DNA of 51,861 bases from NCBI GenBank assembly GCA_016188005.1, contig JACPIQ010000076.1, positions 1-51,861 of the forward strand, read 5' to 3'. A program made the position numbers and the translations under genes. The notes below the pieces were generated by a model. The model saw only the letters and a program-made list of their open reading frames with translations, made no database searches and had not been told where the DNA came from. The stretch comes from Candidatus Rokuibacteriota bacterium (GTDB taxonomy: Bacteria; Methylomirabilota; Methylomirabilia; Rokubacteriales; CSP1-6). Of this stretch, positions 36,768-45,370 are shown piece by piece; positions within the stretch are counted from its first letter, which is position 1, and the number at the start of each line of letters is the position of its first letter.

Positions 36768-36808
36768 GGTTTCCTCCGTGGCTGGATCGCGAGGGCCCGC
36801 GCCGCCGT

Positions 36809-37912
36809 TCAGCGCGCGTCGTCCGCGATCAGGCAGATGTGCTCGGGGTCGACCGACACGAACAACGTCTCGCCGACCTCGGCGGAGAAGTCGGCCGGGC
36901 TCTGGGCCTGGAGGACGCGGGACCCCGCGCGCAGCTGGACGATGGTGAGGTTGCCCTGGAACAGGACGCCGTCGACCTGGCAGCGCAGCACGTTGGCGGC
37001 CGCGGGGCGCGTGCGGTCGAGGCGGAGGTGCTCGGGGCGGATGCAGAGGAGGACCGGCCCCCCGTCGCCTCCCTCCCCGGGGACCGGGCGGCCCAGGCGC
37101 AGGGGCCCCTCGGCGACGTCCGCGGCGAGCCGCCCCACCCGGCCGCCGTCGGCGGCGACCGCAACCGTCGCCTCGAGGACGTTCGCGGCGCCGATGAACT
37201 GGGCCACGAACCGGTCAACGGGCCGCGCGTAGAGCTCCCGCGGCCGGCCCTCCTGGCGGATCCGCCCGGCGCTCATGACGATGACGCGGTCGGAGATCGT
37301 GAGGGCCTCGATCTGGTCGTGGGTCACGTAGATCGCCGTGATCCCGACCCGGTGGAAGAGGCGGCGCAGCTCGTCGCGCATCCGCTCGCGCAGCTTGGCG
37401 TCGAGGTTGCTGAGCGGTTCATCGAGCAGTAGGAGCTTCGGCTGATAGGCCAGGGCCCGGGCCAGGGCCACCCGTTGTTGCTGGCCGCCCGAGAGCTCCG
37501 CGGGGTGCCGTCCCCGGAGCTCGTCGAGCTCCACCAGGCGGAGCGCCTCCGCCGTGCGCTCGGCAGCCTCCCGCCGCGGGAGCTTCCTCGCCTTGAGGCC
37601 GTAGGCCACGTTGTCGAACACGGTCATGTGGGGCCAGAGAGCATAGGATTGAAACACCATGCCCAGGCCCCGCCGCTCGGGAAGGGTGAACAGCCCGCGC
37701 GCGACCGACGTGACCGTCTCCCCGTCGATCCGGATCTCGCCGGCGTCGGGCGCCTCCAGGCCGGCGATGCACCGCATCGTCGTCGTCTTGCCGCACCCGC
37801 TGGGGCCCAGGAGCGTCACCAGCTCGCCCTTGTCGACGCTGAACGTCACCTCCGCCACCGCCAGCGCCGGCCCGAACCGCTTCGCGAGCCCGACCACGTC
37901 GAGGTACGGCAC
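36809..37912 (-). CDS. ABC transporter ATPase (iron/polyamine-type)
   Basis: 367 residues with Walker A GPSGCGKTT, signature LSGGQQQR, Walker B LLLLDEP, YVTHDQ and a TOBE domain (ANVLEATV onward). GTG start in a TAGTG overlap with the permease stop. It powers the fused permease just upstream; the binding protein is two genes upstream. The frame is open to 39328, but that part only shadows the permease gene. Confidence 0.93.
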   Translation of the reverse strand: MPYLDVVGLAKRFGPALAVAEVTFSVDKGELVTLLGPSGCGKTTTMRCIAGLEAPDAGEIRIDGETVTSVARGLFTLPERRGLGMVFQSYALWPHMTVFDNVAYGLKARKLPRREAAERTAEALRLVELDELRGRHPAELSGGQQQRVALARALAYQPKLLLLDEPLSNLDAKLRERMRDELRRLFHRVGITAIYVTHDQIEALTISDRVIVMSAGRIRQEGRPRELYARPVDRFVAQFIGAANVLEATVAVAADGGRVGRLAADVAEGPLRLGRPVPGEGGDGGPVLLCIRPEHLRLDRTRPAAANVLRCQVDGVLFQGNLTIVQLRAGSRVLQAQSPADFSAEVGETLFVSVDPEHICLIADDAR

Positions 37913-39582
37913 TAAAAGGCTACGCCCCGGCCGCCCGTCAGCTTCATGAAGACGTAGGTGGCGGCCAGGATGATCACCGCCTGGACGAGGGCCAGCGCCG
38001 CCACCGCCGGCGACGGCTCGAGCTCCGAGAAGATGTAGATCGCCACCGACATCACCACCGACTGATGGGCGTAGAGCAGGCTCGCGATGTCGAATTCCCG
38101 CATGAAGATGATGAACACGATCAGCCACGCCGAGACGATCCCGGGCTTGAGCAGCGGATAGAGGACGTCGCGGAGCATCCGGAAGAAGGAGGCGCCGCCG
38201 ACCCGCGCGCTCTCCTCGAGCTCCGGATCGATGGCGAGCAGGACGGAGGAGATAGGGCGGAGGGCGAAGACCTCGAACCGGGTCAGCAGGCCGGCCACGA
38301 TGATCCAGACCGTCCCGTAGATCGGGGTGTGGATGTACGTCAGCAGCACGCCGACCCCGATCACGACGCCGCCGAAGGCGATCGGCATCGTGACGACGAA
38401 GTCGAGCGGGCCGCCCAGCCGGCTGCGCGAGCGATGGATGGCGTGGGCCAGCACGATCCCGATCCCCACCGCCAGGGTGGCCCCCACCGTCGAGATGAGC
38501 AGGGTGTTGACGATCGCCCGCCGGACGACCTCCGACGCGAACACCGCGCGGTAGTGGTGCGCCGTCAGCAGGCTGGGGTCGAAGCGGCCGGTCCACACCC
38601 GCGACGCCGAGACGAGGACGAGCGTCGCGATCGGCAGCACCAGGGTGAGCGTGAGGAAGCCGAGACAGAACGCGAGGGCCGCCCACCGCCAGCGCCCGAG
38701 CGGGATCACCCGCGGCGCGTAGCTCTTGCCCGTGATCGTGACGAACCGCTGGCCCCGGGTGGCGCGTTGCTGGCCGAGCCACCCGGCCAGCGTGAGGGTG
38801 ACGAGGACCAGGCTCACCGCCGACGCCTTGCCGTAGTCGGGCCGGAACGCGAGGATCTCGAAGATCTGGGTCGAGAGCGTCTTGATGCGGACGGGCGCCC
38901 CCAGGAAGAGCGGGACGGCCAGGGACCCGGCCGCGGTCACGAAGATCAGGAGCAGCGCCGAGACGATGCCCGGCGCGGCCAGAGGCAAAGTGATCCGCCG
39001 GGCGGTCTGGAGGACTCCGAAGCCGGCCACCCGGGAGGATTCCTCCAGCCGAGGATCCATGCCGGCGAGCGTGGCCTTGGCGAACAGGTACATGATCGGG
39101 GTAAGGAAGAGCCCCTCGACGAAGGCCATGCCGCCCACGGTGTGGATGTCGAGCGGGGGCCGCGTGAGCCCCAGCCCGCCCACCAGGAGGCCGTTGAGGA
39201 TCCCGATCTTCGGCGAGGCGAGGAACTTCCAGGCGATCGCGCCCTGGAACGACGAGATGAAGAAGGGAAGCAGGTAGAGCCGGTCGAGCGGCCGGCGCGC
39301 CGGCATGTCGGTGCGGGCGGTCAGCCAAGCCAGGGGGATCCCGAACAGGGCGGCCACCCCCGTGGCCCCGAGGGTGAAGGCCAGCGTGGTGAGCACGGCC
39401 TCCCGGATGCGGTCGTCGGTCAGGACCTCCACGTAGTTCTCGACGGAGTAGACCGTCCTGCCGCTCGGATCCTCGAGCGAGAGGCTGCCGTGGATCAGCG
39501 TGGCGACCGGGCCCAGGACCATCGCCGACGCGGCGACCCCGATGACGACCTTGATGGCCTTCTCGGGCGTCAGCCAGACCAT
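37912..39582 (-). CDS. ABC transporter permease with two fused permease domains
   Basis: 556 residues, about twelve membrane helices in two homologous halves, as in FbpB/AfuB-type importers. Each half carries an EAA loop: LEESSRVAGFGVLQTARRIT and LEESARVGGASFFRMLRDVL. It moves the solute delivered by the Tat-exported binding protein upstream. No clear ribosome site decides the start; the ATG used gives a short hydrophilic N-terminus before the first helix. Confidence 0.92.
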   Translation of the reverse strand: MVWLTPEKAIKVVIGVAASAMVLGPVATLIHGSLSLEDPSGRTVYSVENYVEVLTDDRIREAVLTTLAFTLGATGVAALFGIPLAWLTARTDMPARRPLDRLYLLPFFISSFQGAIAWKFLASPKIGILNGLLVGGLGLTRPPLDIHTVGGMAFVEGLFLTPIMYLFAKATLAGMDPRLEESSRVAGFGVLQTARRITLPLAAPGIVSALLLIFVTAAGSLAVPLFLGAPVRIKTLSTQIFEILAFRPDYGKASAVSLVLVTLTLAGWLGQQRATRGQRFVTITGKSYAPRVIPLGRWRWAALAFCLGFLTLTLVLPIATLVLVSASRVWTGRFDPSLLTAHHYRAVFASEVVRRAIVNTLLISTVGATLAVGIGIVLAHAIHRSRSRLGGPLDFVVTMPIAFGGVVIGVGVLLTYIHTPIYGTVWIIVAGLLTRFEVFALRPISSVLLAIDPELEESARVGGASFFRMLRDVLYPLLKPGIVSAWLIVFIIFMREFDIASLLYAHQSVVMSVAIYIFSELEPSPAVAALALVQAVIILAATYVFMKLTGGRGVAF

Positions 39583-39616
39583 GGCGCCGCCGCCGGCGCG
39601 ACCGGGCGCACCGGCC

Positions 39617-40708
39617 CTAGAGACCGAAGGTCCTGATGAAGGTCTTCCGGAACTGGTCGAGCTCCTTCTGGGCGACCTTCCGGTAGTCGAACGGGATCAG
39701 GTTCAGCTTCGTGATCAGGGGGAGCAGCCGCTCGTTCGGGCTCTCGACGTCCGGCCGGAAGGAGAGATAGCCGGACTCGCCCATGAGGTACTGCTGCCCT
39801 TCCTTCGAGGCGTGGAACAGCCTGACCAGCCGGGCCGCGTTGGGGTGGGGCGCGCTCTTGAAGCTGAAGAAGCCGTCGACCACCGGCACGATCCCGTCCT
39901 TCGGATAGGCGACGCGCAGGGCAGCTTTGTTCTGGGTGACCGCCCGGTAGGCGGAGAAGGAGGTGCTCACGACGATCGGGTACTCGCCGGACACCGCCGC
40001 CTCGACCAGCGTCTCGGAGCTGACGATGAACCCCGGCTTGATCCGGGCCAGGTCCTCGAAGTACTTCGCGGACAGCTTGGTGCGGAGCACGTAGAAGTAC
40101 TGAGTCCACCCCGCCGACTTCGACGCATCGCCGATGGCCACCCGGCCGACGTGCTTCGGGTTCAGCAGGTCGCCCCAGCCCTCGAGGGTGTCCTGGACCT
40201 TCTGCGGGTTCCAGATGATGACCGGCACCCACATCGTCGGCACCCAGTAGCCCGGCTCGGCGTGGATCGTCGCGTAGGCCTTCTCCTCGGGGTTCGCCCA
40301 TTCCTGCAGGAGCCCCTTGGCCTTGAGCCCGAAGAGCCAGGGCCCCATGGGGAAGCGGACGAAGTCCGCCGCGAGCTTGCCAGCCTTGAGCTCGGTCTCC
40401 AACCGCCCCTGGAGATCGGCGGTCTTGTAGACCGCCTCTTCGACCGCGAAGCTCTCGGGCAGCCCGCAGTAGGCGCGGAAGTGCCGGCCGAACTTCTCGC
40501 CCAGGGAGGCCGGCGCGTAGATCACGACCTTGCCCTCCGCCCGGCTCCCCTCGATGAGCCGTGCCACTTCCTGCTTCACCGGCCCGGGCTGGAGGCGAGC
40601 GAGCGCCGGCGGCTCGGCCGCGCCCGCGGTCCGCGGCCGGACGGCGTCGGTCAGGACGTGCACCGATGTCGCACCCAGCCCGACCCTGAGGAACGTTCTC
40701 CGGTTCAT
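39617..40708 (-). CDS. Tat-exported ABC substrate-binding protein (iron/polyamine-type)
   Basis: 363 residues. Twin-arginine signal NRRTFLR (residues 2-8), then a short hydrophobic stretch. The rest is a family 1 solute-binding fold (EGKVVIYAPASLGEKF, AADFVRFPMGPW, VPTMWVPVIIWN, GFFSFKSAPHPNAARLV). The ATG follows AGGAG; a GTG 6 nt upstream sits on that site. It is between the hydantoinase-like gene and the permease in the operon. Confidence 0.92.
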   Translation of the reverse strand: MNRRTFLRVGLGATSVHVLTDAVRPRTAGAAEPPALARLQPGPVKQEVARLIEGSRAEGKVVIYAPASLGEKFGRHFRAYCGLPESFAVEEAVYKTADLQGRLETELKAGKLAADFVRFPMGPWLFGLKAKGLLQEWANPEEKAYATIHAEPGYWVPTMWVPVIIWNPQKVQDTLEGWGDLLNPKHVGRVAIGDASKSAGWTQYFYVLRTKLSAKYFEDLARIKPGFIVSSETLVEAAVSGEYPIVVSTSFSAYRAVTQNKAALRVAYPKDGIVPVVDGFFSFKSAPHPNAARLVRLFHASKEGQQYLMGESGYLSFRPDVESPNERLLPLITKLNLIPFDYRKVAQKELDQFRKTFIRTFGL

Positions 40709-40759
40709 GACCACTCCTCTCTGGATCTCACGCGATGACGACCCAGGCCTTCGTTCCCC

Positions 40760-42130
40760 TCAGAGCGCCGCGAAGCGGCGGCGCCGGATCAGCTTACCCC
40801 GGCCGGGACTTCCCACCACCCGCCCGTTCTCGTAGATCACCTCTCCCCGGGAAATGGTGACCGTCGGCCAGCCCCGCACCTCGAAACCCTCGAACGGATC
40901 GTGCCCGGCCCGGGACAGCATCGCCTTACCGACGATGGTGTGGCGCAGGCCGGGGTCGAAGACGACGATGTCGGCGTCCCCGCCCACCGCGATCGTGCCC
41001 TTGTCGGGGTACAGGCCGAAGAGCTTGGCCGGGTTGGTGGCGACCACCTCGATCCAGCGGTTCAGCGTGAGGCGTCCCCGGGCCACGCCCTCGGAGTAGA
41101 GCATCGGCACCAGGGTCTGGATGGCCGGGGCCCCGGCCGGGATCTCGGCGAAGCTCCGGCACGGGTCCGTCTTGACCTCGGTGGTGATCGGGCTGTGATC
41201 CGTGGCGACCGTCTGGATCAGGCCGCTGCGGAGCCCGTCCCAGAGCGCCTTCTGGTCCTGGGCCGTCCGGAGCGGCGGATACACCACGTACTTGCCGCTC
41301 TCGCGGCCGGGCAGCTCGTACTGCGCGTCCGTCAGGTAGAGGTAGACGGGGCGGGTCTCCACGTAGACGGGGAGGCCGGCCGCCCGGGCCGCGCTCGTCA
41401 CGCCGAGGGCCTGAGCGTTCGAGAGGTGCACGATGTAGACGGGCGCCTCGGCCCCCAGGCAGAAGGAGACCGCCTCGGCGGTCGCGGCCGCCTCGGCGTG
41501 CACGGGGCGACTGAGCGGGAAGTAGCGCGGATCCCCCTTGCCCTGGGCGAGGAGCTGCTCGGTGAGGTAGCTGATCACGGGCTGGAGCTCGCAGTGGACC
41601 GTCGTGAGCGCGTCGTGCCGGCCGGCCTGGGCGATCAGGCGCATGAACTCGGCGATGCGGGCATGGAACTGCCCCCGGTGCATGAAGAGCTTGACACTCG
41701 GGAAGCCGGCGGCCACGACGTCGGGGAGCTCGGCCACCGCGTTCGGGCTCGGGTCGCAGACGGCCAGGTGGAAGCCGTAGTCGACGATCGCCCGGTCGCG
41801 GGCCAGCGCGTCGGCCGCTTCCACCGCCGCGCGCAGTGACCCACCCTCGGTCTGGCAGGCGAAGTCGATGAGGGAGGTCACGCCGCCCGCCGCCGCGGCC
41901 ATCGTCCCGGAGACGAAGTCATCGGCCTTGGGCGTGCCGAACACCGGAGCCAGGTGGACGTGGGCGTCGACCCCGCCCGGGATGACGAGTTTGTCCCGGG
42001 CGTCGATCTCGCGGGCGCCGGCGGGAACGGTGCCGCCCAACTGCACCACCGTGCCCCGTTGGACGCCCACGTCCGCCTGGTACGTGTCGCCCGCAGTGAC
42101 GACCGTGCCGCCCCGAATCACCAGATCCAT
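40760..42130 (-). CDS. hydA: Dihydropyrimidinase/D-hydantoinase-like amidohydrolase
   Basis: 456 residues, usual for the family. Binuclear metal ligands are visible: His57 and His59 (DAHVHL), carboxylated Lys147 (SVKLFM), His179 (TVHCE), His235 (VHLSN) and Asp311 (ATDHSP). These enzymes open cyclic ureides and imides. The substrate-side Tyr that follows FMxY in true dihydropyrimidinases is replaced (FMHRG), so specificity has probably changed. GGGGAGG precedes the ATG. It is first in the leftward operon with importer, crotonase and CMD-like genes. No N-carbamoyl amino acid hydrolase is present. Confidence 0.9.
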   Translation of the reverse strand: MDLVIRGGTVVTAGDTYQADVGVQRGTVVQLGGTVPAGAREIDARDKLVIPGGVDAHVHLAPVFGTPKADDFVSGTMAAAAGGVTSLIDFACQTEGGSLRAAVEAADALARDRAIVDYGFHLAVCDPSPNAVAELPDVVAAGFPSVKLFMHRGQFHARIAEFMRLIAQAGRHDALTTVHCELQPVISYLTEQLLAQGKGDPRYFPLSRPVHAEAAATAEAVSFCLGAEAPVYIVHLSNAQALGVTSAARAAGLPVYVETRPVYLYLTDAQYELPGRESGKYVVYPPLRTAQDQKALWDGLRSGLIQTVATDHSPITTEVKTDPCRSFAEIPAGAPAIQTLVPMLYSEGVARGRLTLNRWIEVVATNPAKLFGLYPDKGTIAVGGDADIVVFDPGLRHTIVGKAMLSRAGHDPFEGFEVRGWPTVTISRGEVIYENGRVVGSPGRGKLIRRRRFAAL

Positions 42131-42614
42131 CCGTCGCCTCCCCGCGCTCGGTGTGCGTGCCGCTGCCCGCTCCGGCAGCCGCCGCCAGCATTGCTCGGGT
42201 CACCCCGGGATGACAATAGTGCGCTCGCTCTAGCTCGGGTGAGCCCGCTCGACGTGTGCGGCGTCGCGTTCGTCCCCGAGCGGCTTGCTCCACCGCCCCG
42301 GTCCATGGCCGCGCCACCATCCTCGCTCGTCACGACCTCCGCTCAGCCACCCGGGGGACGCGGCACCGGAAGCCCACGTCTCGACGGAATTCCGCGGGTA
42401 CGTGTACCAGATGGCCCGGTGGCCCTCGGCTTCCGGTGCTTGAGCGACGTCGAGGGTAGCACGACGCGGCGCCGCCGGCCCGCACTCGGCTCCAGAGCCG
42501 CGTTCATCACGAGGGGCAATCCTCATGCGTCCATCCTCCCCCGCGAGTCGCGCACCGTGCAGCCCCACGACCGGCGGGCCCCCGTGACATCCCGTCCGTC
42601 CGTCCGTTGACGCC

Positions 42615-42643
42615 TTGACATCGAGCCGGCGGGCCTGTATGGT
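42615..42643 (+). promoter_or_regulatory. Sigma70-like promoter upstream of the terminator and csp
   Basis: TTGACA (42615-42620), exact 17-nt spacer and TATGGT (42638-42643; 4 of 6 matches). Transcription would begin about 42650, giving a 160-nt leader for csp. The -35 is perfect and the spacing ideal. Confidence 0.65.
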
Positions 42644-42692
42644 GACTTCAGGTTTCAGGTTCACCCGGCTGCGATTGGAGAGATTCGAGATC

Positions 42693-42732
42693 AAACGCCG
42701 CGAGGACCCCGGGTCCTGCGGCGTTTTTGTTT
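42693..42732 (+). terminator. Intrinsic terminator between the csp promoter and csp
   Basis: A long GC stem (AACGCCGC, one bulged G, AGGACCC; loop C; GGGTCCT, GCGGCGTT) is followed directly by TTTTTGTTT. This is the clearest Rho-independent terminator in the window. It lies about 45 nt after the predicted start site and 80 nt before the csp ATG, so it could end a short RNA of about 80 nt or act as an attenuator. Confidence 0.85.
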
Positions 42733-42812
42733 GTCCTCCATTTCAGGAGGACGCCCCGCCATGGTGGCGGGTTTCACCGAGGCGCGAGCCTCAGAAGAAA
42801 GAGGTCGGTTCA

Positions 42813-43013
42813 ATGGCACAGGGAACGGTCAAGTGGTTCAACGACGCGAAGGGCTACGGCTTCATCACCCAGGAGGCGGGGGAAGACGTGTTCGTGCACT
42901 TCAACGCCATCCAGGCGCAGGGCTTCAAGAGCCTTGCCGAGGGCGATAAGGTGGAGTTCGAGGTGACCAAGGGCCCGAAGGGGCTCCAGGCCGCCAACGT
43001 CCGCAAGATCTGA
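42813..43013 (+). CDS. csp: Cold-shock domain protein (CspA family)
   Basis: 66 residues, a single cold-shock domain with RNP1 KGYGFIT (13-19) and RNP2 VFVHF (26-30), both complete. It binds single-stranded RNA/DNA and in other bacteria melts RNA hairpins, including terminators. AGAGG lies upstream of the ATG. The long leader with an intrinsic terminator is unusual and suggests leader control. It is monocistronic. Confidence 0.97.
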   Translation: MAQGTVKWFNDAKGYGFITQEAGEDVFVHFNAIQAQGFKSLAEGDKVEFEVTKGPKGLQAANVRKI

Positions 43014-43080
43014 CGCCGGAGCGGCGTCGAGTCGGGAGGCCGGGTCCCCGATCGGGGCGCAGAGTCAGGGCAAATGCCCT
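43012..43080 (+). terminator. Cluster of three hairpins after csp
   Basis: GACGCC/GGCGTC (43012-43028) begins inside the csp stop codon; CCCCGATCGGGG (43046-43057) and AGGGCA/TGCCCT (43067-43080) follow. None has a T-run, but the series probably slows polymerase or protects the 3' end. Confidence 0.4.
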
Positions 43081-43324
43081 CTCTGCCCTGCCGATCCAGC
43101 GCGAGCTGGGCGGCGGACCCCCAGGACGAGCCCCGGCCTCCCGCCGGCGCCTGCCGGGTGAAGGAGAGCGCCGCGCCTCCGGCGCTCGAGCCCCCCACTC
43201 GGTCCCCCACAAGTGACGGGCGGCTCAAGCCGACCGGGAGCGCGTTCGTGTCAGCCCGTGGCCGAAGCAGGGCCCCGAGGGTGACAGGTTCCGCTGGGTC
43301 GCGGGACAGGAGGCATGGGAACGC
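43014..43324. other. Intergenic region between csp and the zinc-ribbon gene
   Basis: Just over 300 bases between convergent genes. The first 70 contain the hairpin cluster; the rest is GC-rich with no recognisable coding sequence. Confidence 0.4.
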
Positions 43325-43528
43325 CTACCGGCTCCGCGCTGCCCGGGCTCTCTTGAGCGCCTCGGGGTGCTTGGACCACCAGGTGTGGCCACAGATCCCG
43401 CACTGCAGCTCAGCGCGCTTGCCGTTCGGCCTGAGCCGCCCTGTCGCCACGATGTCCGCCACGAACTCGGGGCCGATGACGAAGGCGCGACTGCACCGCG
43501 GACAGAGGAGCCGCTCAGCACTCTTCAT
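43325..43528 (-). CDS. Small zinc-ribbon protein, 67 aa
   Basis: Paired cysteines at 9/12 (CPRC) and 43/46 (CGIC), then HTWWSKHPEAL and an Arg-rich end. This is the usual layout of MJ0042-like or other small zinc ribbons; function unknown. The ATG at 43528 is used because the ribbon begins directly after it. An ATG 42 nt upstream would add an Arg/Pro-rich extension and lacks a ribosome site. Confidence 0.65.
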   Translation of the reverse strand: MKSAERLLCPRCSRAFVIGPEFVADIVATGRLRPNGKRAELQCGICGHTWWSKHPEALKRARAARSR

Positions 43529-43600
43529 CCTGTCCGGAGCTGAGCGGCGGGGTCGTGGGCGGGCGGGCATGTCGGAAGAGAGTGTGGGCGTCGCCCCGAC

Positions 43601-45370
43601 TCACTCCACCCGAAAGACGAGCCGGTGCGTGTCGGTCGCCGTCTGCCCGCTGGCGGTGTTGCCCTCGATGGACAGCACGAGCGTATTGAGGCCGGGTCCC
43701 AGCGGGATCCGCACGACCTGGTAGCCCTCCGGCTTTGGCGTGAAGCGCCCCGTGATGTTGTCGCCATTCAGCAGCGCGCTGAAGGTGACGGGCCTGACAC
43801 GAGCGCCATAGAAGATGACCAGCGGGAAGCTGGTGACGCCGGCCCTGAGCCGGGTGTCGGGGCTCGTCGGGCTGGCGTACGCGAGGAATCGACTCGCTTC
43901 ACCGTCGAAGCGGCCGCCGAGCGTCAGCGGGGTCCGGGCCGTGGACGCGTAGTCCAGGCGGTAGAGGTGCACGATCCCAGGCTCGGTGGGCACGTCCCGG
44001 AGCTCGGGCCGGGCGGTCGCCGTTCCGCTCCGATCCCAGGCGCGAAGATCCAGGCTGTAGCTCCCCCCGGCGGTGCCCGTCACGTGGAGTGTGTACGCGC
44101 CATCCATCGGCTGCCGGACGTCGAGCACCCTGCTCCGGCGGTCGACCCCCTCGTCCATGTAGGAAGACCTTGGGATCGTCCGGTGCGCCACCGTCGCGGT
44201 GGGGTCGAGGCCGGTGCGCCGGCCCTGCGGATCGGTCAGGATCAGGTTGCTCACCGCCTCCGCTCGGCTGGAGAGCAGGATGGTGACGCGCGAAAGATCG
44301 CGCACCTCGGCGATCGTCACCGCGGGCGTCGAGCCTGGCGCGTAGACCACCTCGTAACGATCGACGGCGCCTGGCTCCGCGGTGCGGCCCGCGTGCCGTG
44401 CGGTCGCCGGCATCCCCGCGCGATCGGGCACACGCACCCCGACGTGGTAGGGGACGCTCGGCGCCGAGGCGGTGATCTGGAGATCGTAGCGTCCTTCCAC
44501 CGGTTCTCGGAGCATGAACCCGCTCTCCGCCGCCGTGCTGTGGGTCACCGCCGGCGCCTCCGAGTGCCAGGCGCCCGTCGCCGGGTCTCGTCCGAGGCGC
44601 CGCCCCCGCGGGTCGGTCAGCATCCAGCTCGTCACCGGACTCGGCGGCCGGCGGCTCGTCCTGTCCTGCTCCCCCGCGGCGACCCGGAGGACGAACGCCC
44701 GGGGAGCCAGGCGGAACGGATCCATCTCGACCACCCGGGGGGGCGGGCGTCGCGCCCGGGTCCAGACCCTGAACGTGTCGAGGATCGCCTTCAGCTCCCC
44801 CAGGTGCGCGGGCTCGCCGCGGGCCAGGAGGATGCGGCCGACCTCGTCGTCAGAGAGGTCGAGCGCGAAGATCGGTCCCCGCGGCCGCGTCTCGATCTTC
44901 CTCGGGGCGAAGCGCTCGTGGACCTCGGTCAGATGGATCTCGAAGCCGCGGAAGCCCTGCGCGGTCTTGAACGTCGAGCGCACCTCGGCCTTCGTGCAGT
45001 GGGTCGAGCTGTCGGGACCGTCCGCGATGCACTGGTTCGTTGCCACCTGAAGCGCGAAGTCCCGGGCCGACGGCGGCGTCCGGGTCTTGGCCGCCTCCGC
45101 CCGGTCGGCGCTCTCCATCTCCCGGATCTCGAGGCTGAAGAGCGCCCGCAGTCGTCGCGCGTCTCTCAGCCCGATGTCGATCCAGGGCGCGCAGGCGTCG
45201 CGGGCGCCCGAGGCCTCGAGGCTGTACGAGGGGGGATACCTGAGCTCGATGCCGCACGTCTGATCCTGATGGCTCTTCCACGGGGCCTCCGCGGCGCCGG
45301 TGCCGAGCGGCGCGGAGAGCGTGAGGACGAGAGCGCCGGCTCCGACGAGCCGAATGGAGTCCGGGATCAC
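43601..45370 (-). CDS. Secreted protein with a duplicated domain, function unknown
   Basis: About 589 residues with a signal peptide (IRLVGAGALVLTLSAPLG, cleavage near GAAEA). The N-terminal third contains cysteines (TCGIELRYPPSYSLE, later NQCIAD, THCTKAEV) and resembles no family I know. The middle has two copies of a beta-rich module: LTDPRGRRLGRDPATG... EGRYDLQITA and LTDPQGRRTGLDPTAT... DGAYTLHVTG. The C-terminus is a beta-sandwich-like domain (VIFYGARVRPVTFSALLNG, GPGLNTLVLSIEG). GTG start in a GTGA overlap with the preceding small gene. Probably periplasmic or surface. Confidence 0.75.
   Translation of the reverse strand: MIPDSIRLVGAGALVLTLSAPLGTGAAEAPWKSHQDQTCGIELRYPPSYSLEASGARDACAPWIDIGLRDARRLRALFSLEIREMESADRAEAAKTRTPPSARDFALQVATNQCIADGPDSSTHCTKAEVRSTFKTAQGFRGFEIHLTEVHERFAPRKIETRPRGPIFALDLSDDEVGRILLARGEPAHLGELKAILDTFRVWTRARRPPPRVVEMDPFRLAPRAFVLRVAAGEQDRTSRRPPSPVTSWMLTDPRGRRLGRDPATGAWHSEAPAVTHSTAAESGFMLREPVEGRYDLQITASAPSVPYHVGVRVPDRAGMPATARHAGRTAEPGAVDRYEVVYAPGSTPAVTIAEVRDLSRVTILLSSRAEAVSNLILTDPQGRRTGLDPTATVAHRTIPRSSYMDEGVDRRSRVLDVRQPMDGAYTLHVTGTAGGSYSLDLRAWDRSGTATARPELRDVPTEPGIVHLYRLDYASTARTPLTLGGRFDGEASRFLAYASPTSPDTRLRAGVTSFPLVIFYGARVRPVTFSALLNGDNITGRFTPKPEGYQVVRIPLGPGLNTLVLSIEGNTASGQTATDTHRLVFRVE

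Larger units (their letters stand above)
42131..42812. other. Divergent intergenic region with promoter and terminator before csp
   Basis: About 680 bases. The right third holds a sigma70-like promoter and an intrinsic terminator (separate entries). The left two thirds (42131-42610) show no recognisable gene; an EFRGYVYQMARWPSA-like string occurs in one rightward frame but has no start and no neighbours, so it may be a gene scrap or chance. The leftward hydantoinase promoter should also lie here. Confidence 0.45.

Noticed and set aside
36809-39328. An 839-codon version of the importer ATPase
   Set aside because: Everything before 37912 shadows the permease gene; the GTG at the permease stop gives a normal ATPase length.
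38065-39636. Open frame of 523 codons on the plus strand
   Set aside because: Antisense to the fused permease; highly charged with no family motifs.
42360-42440. A gene fragment with EFRGYVYQMARWPSA
   Set aside because: No start, no stop-free context of useful length and no family that I could name; may be chance.
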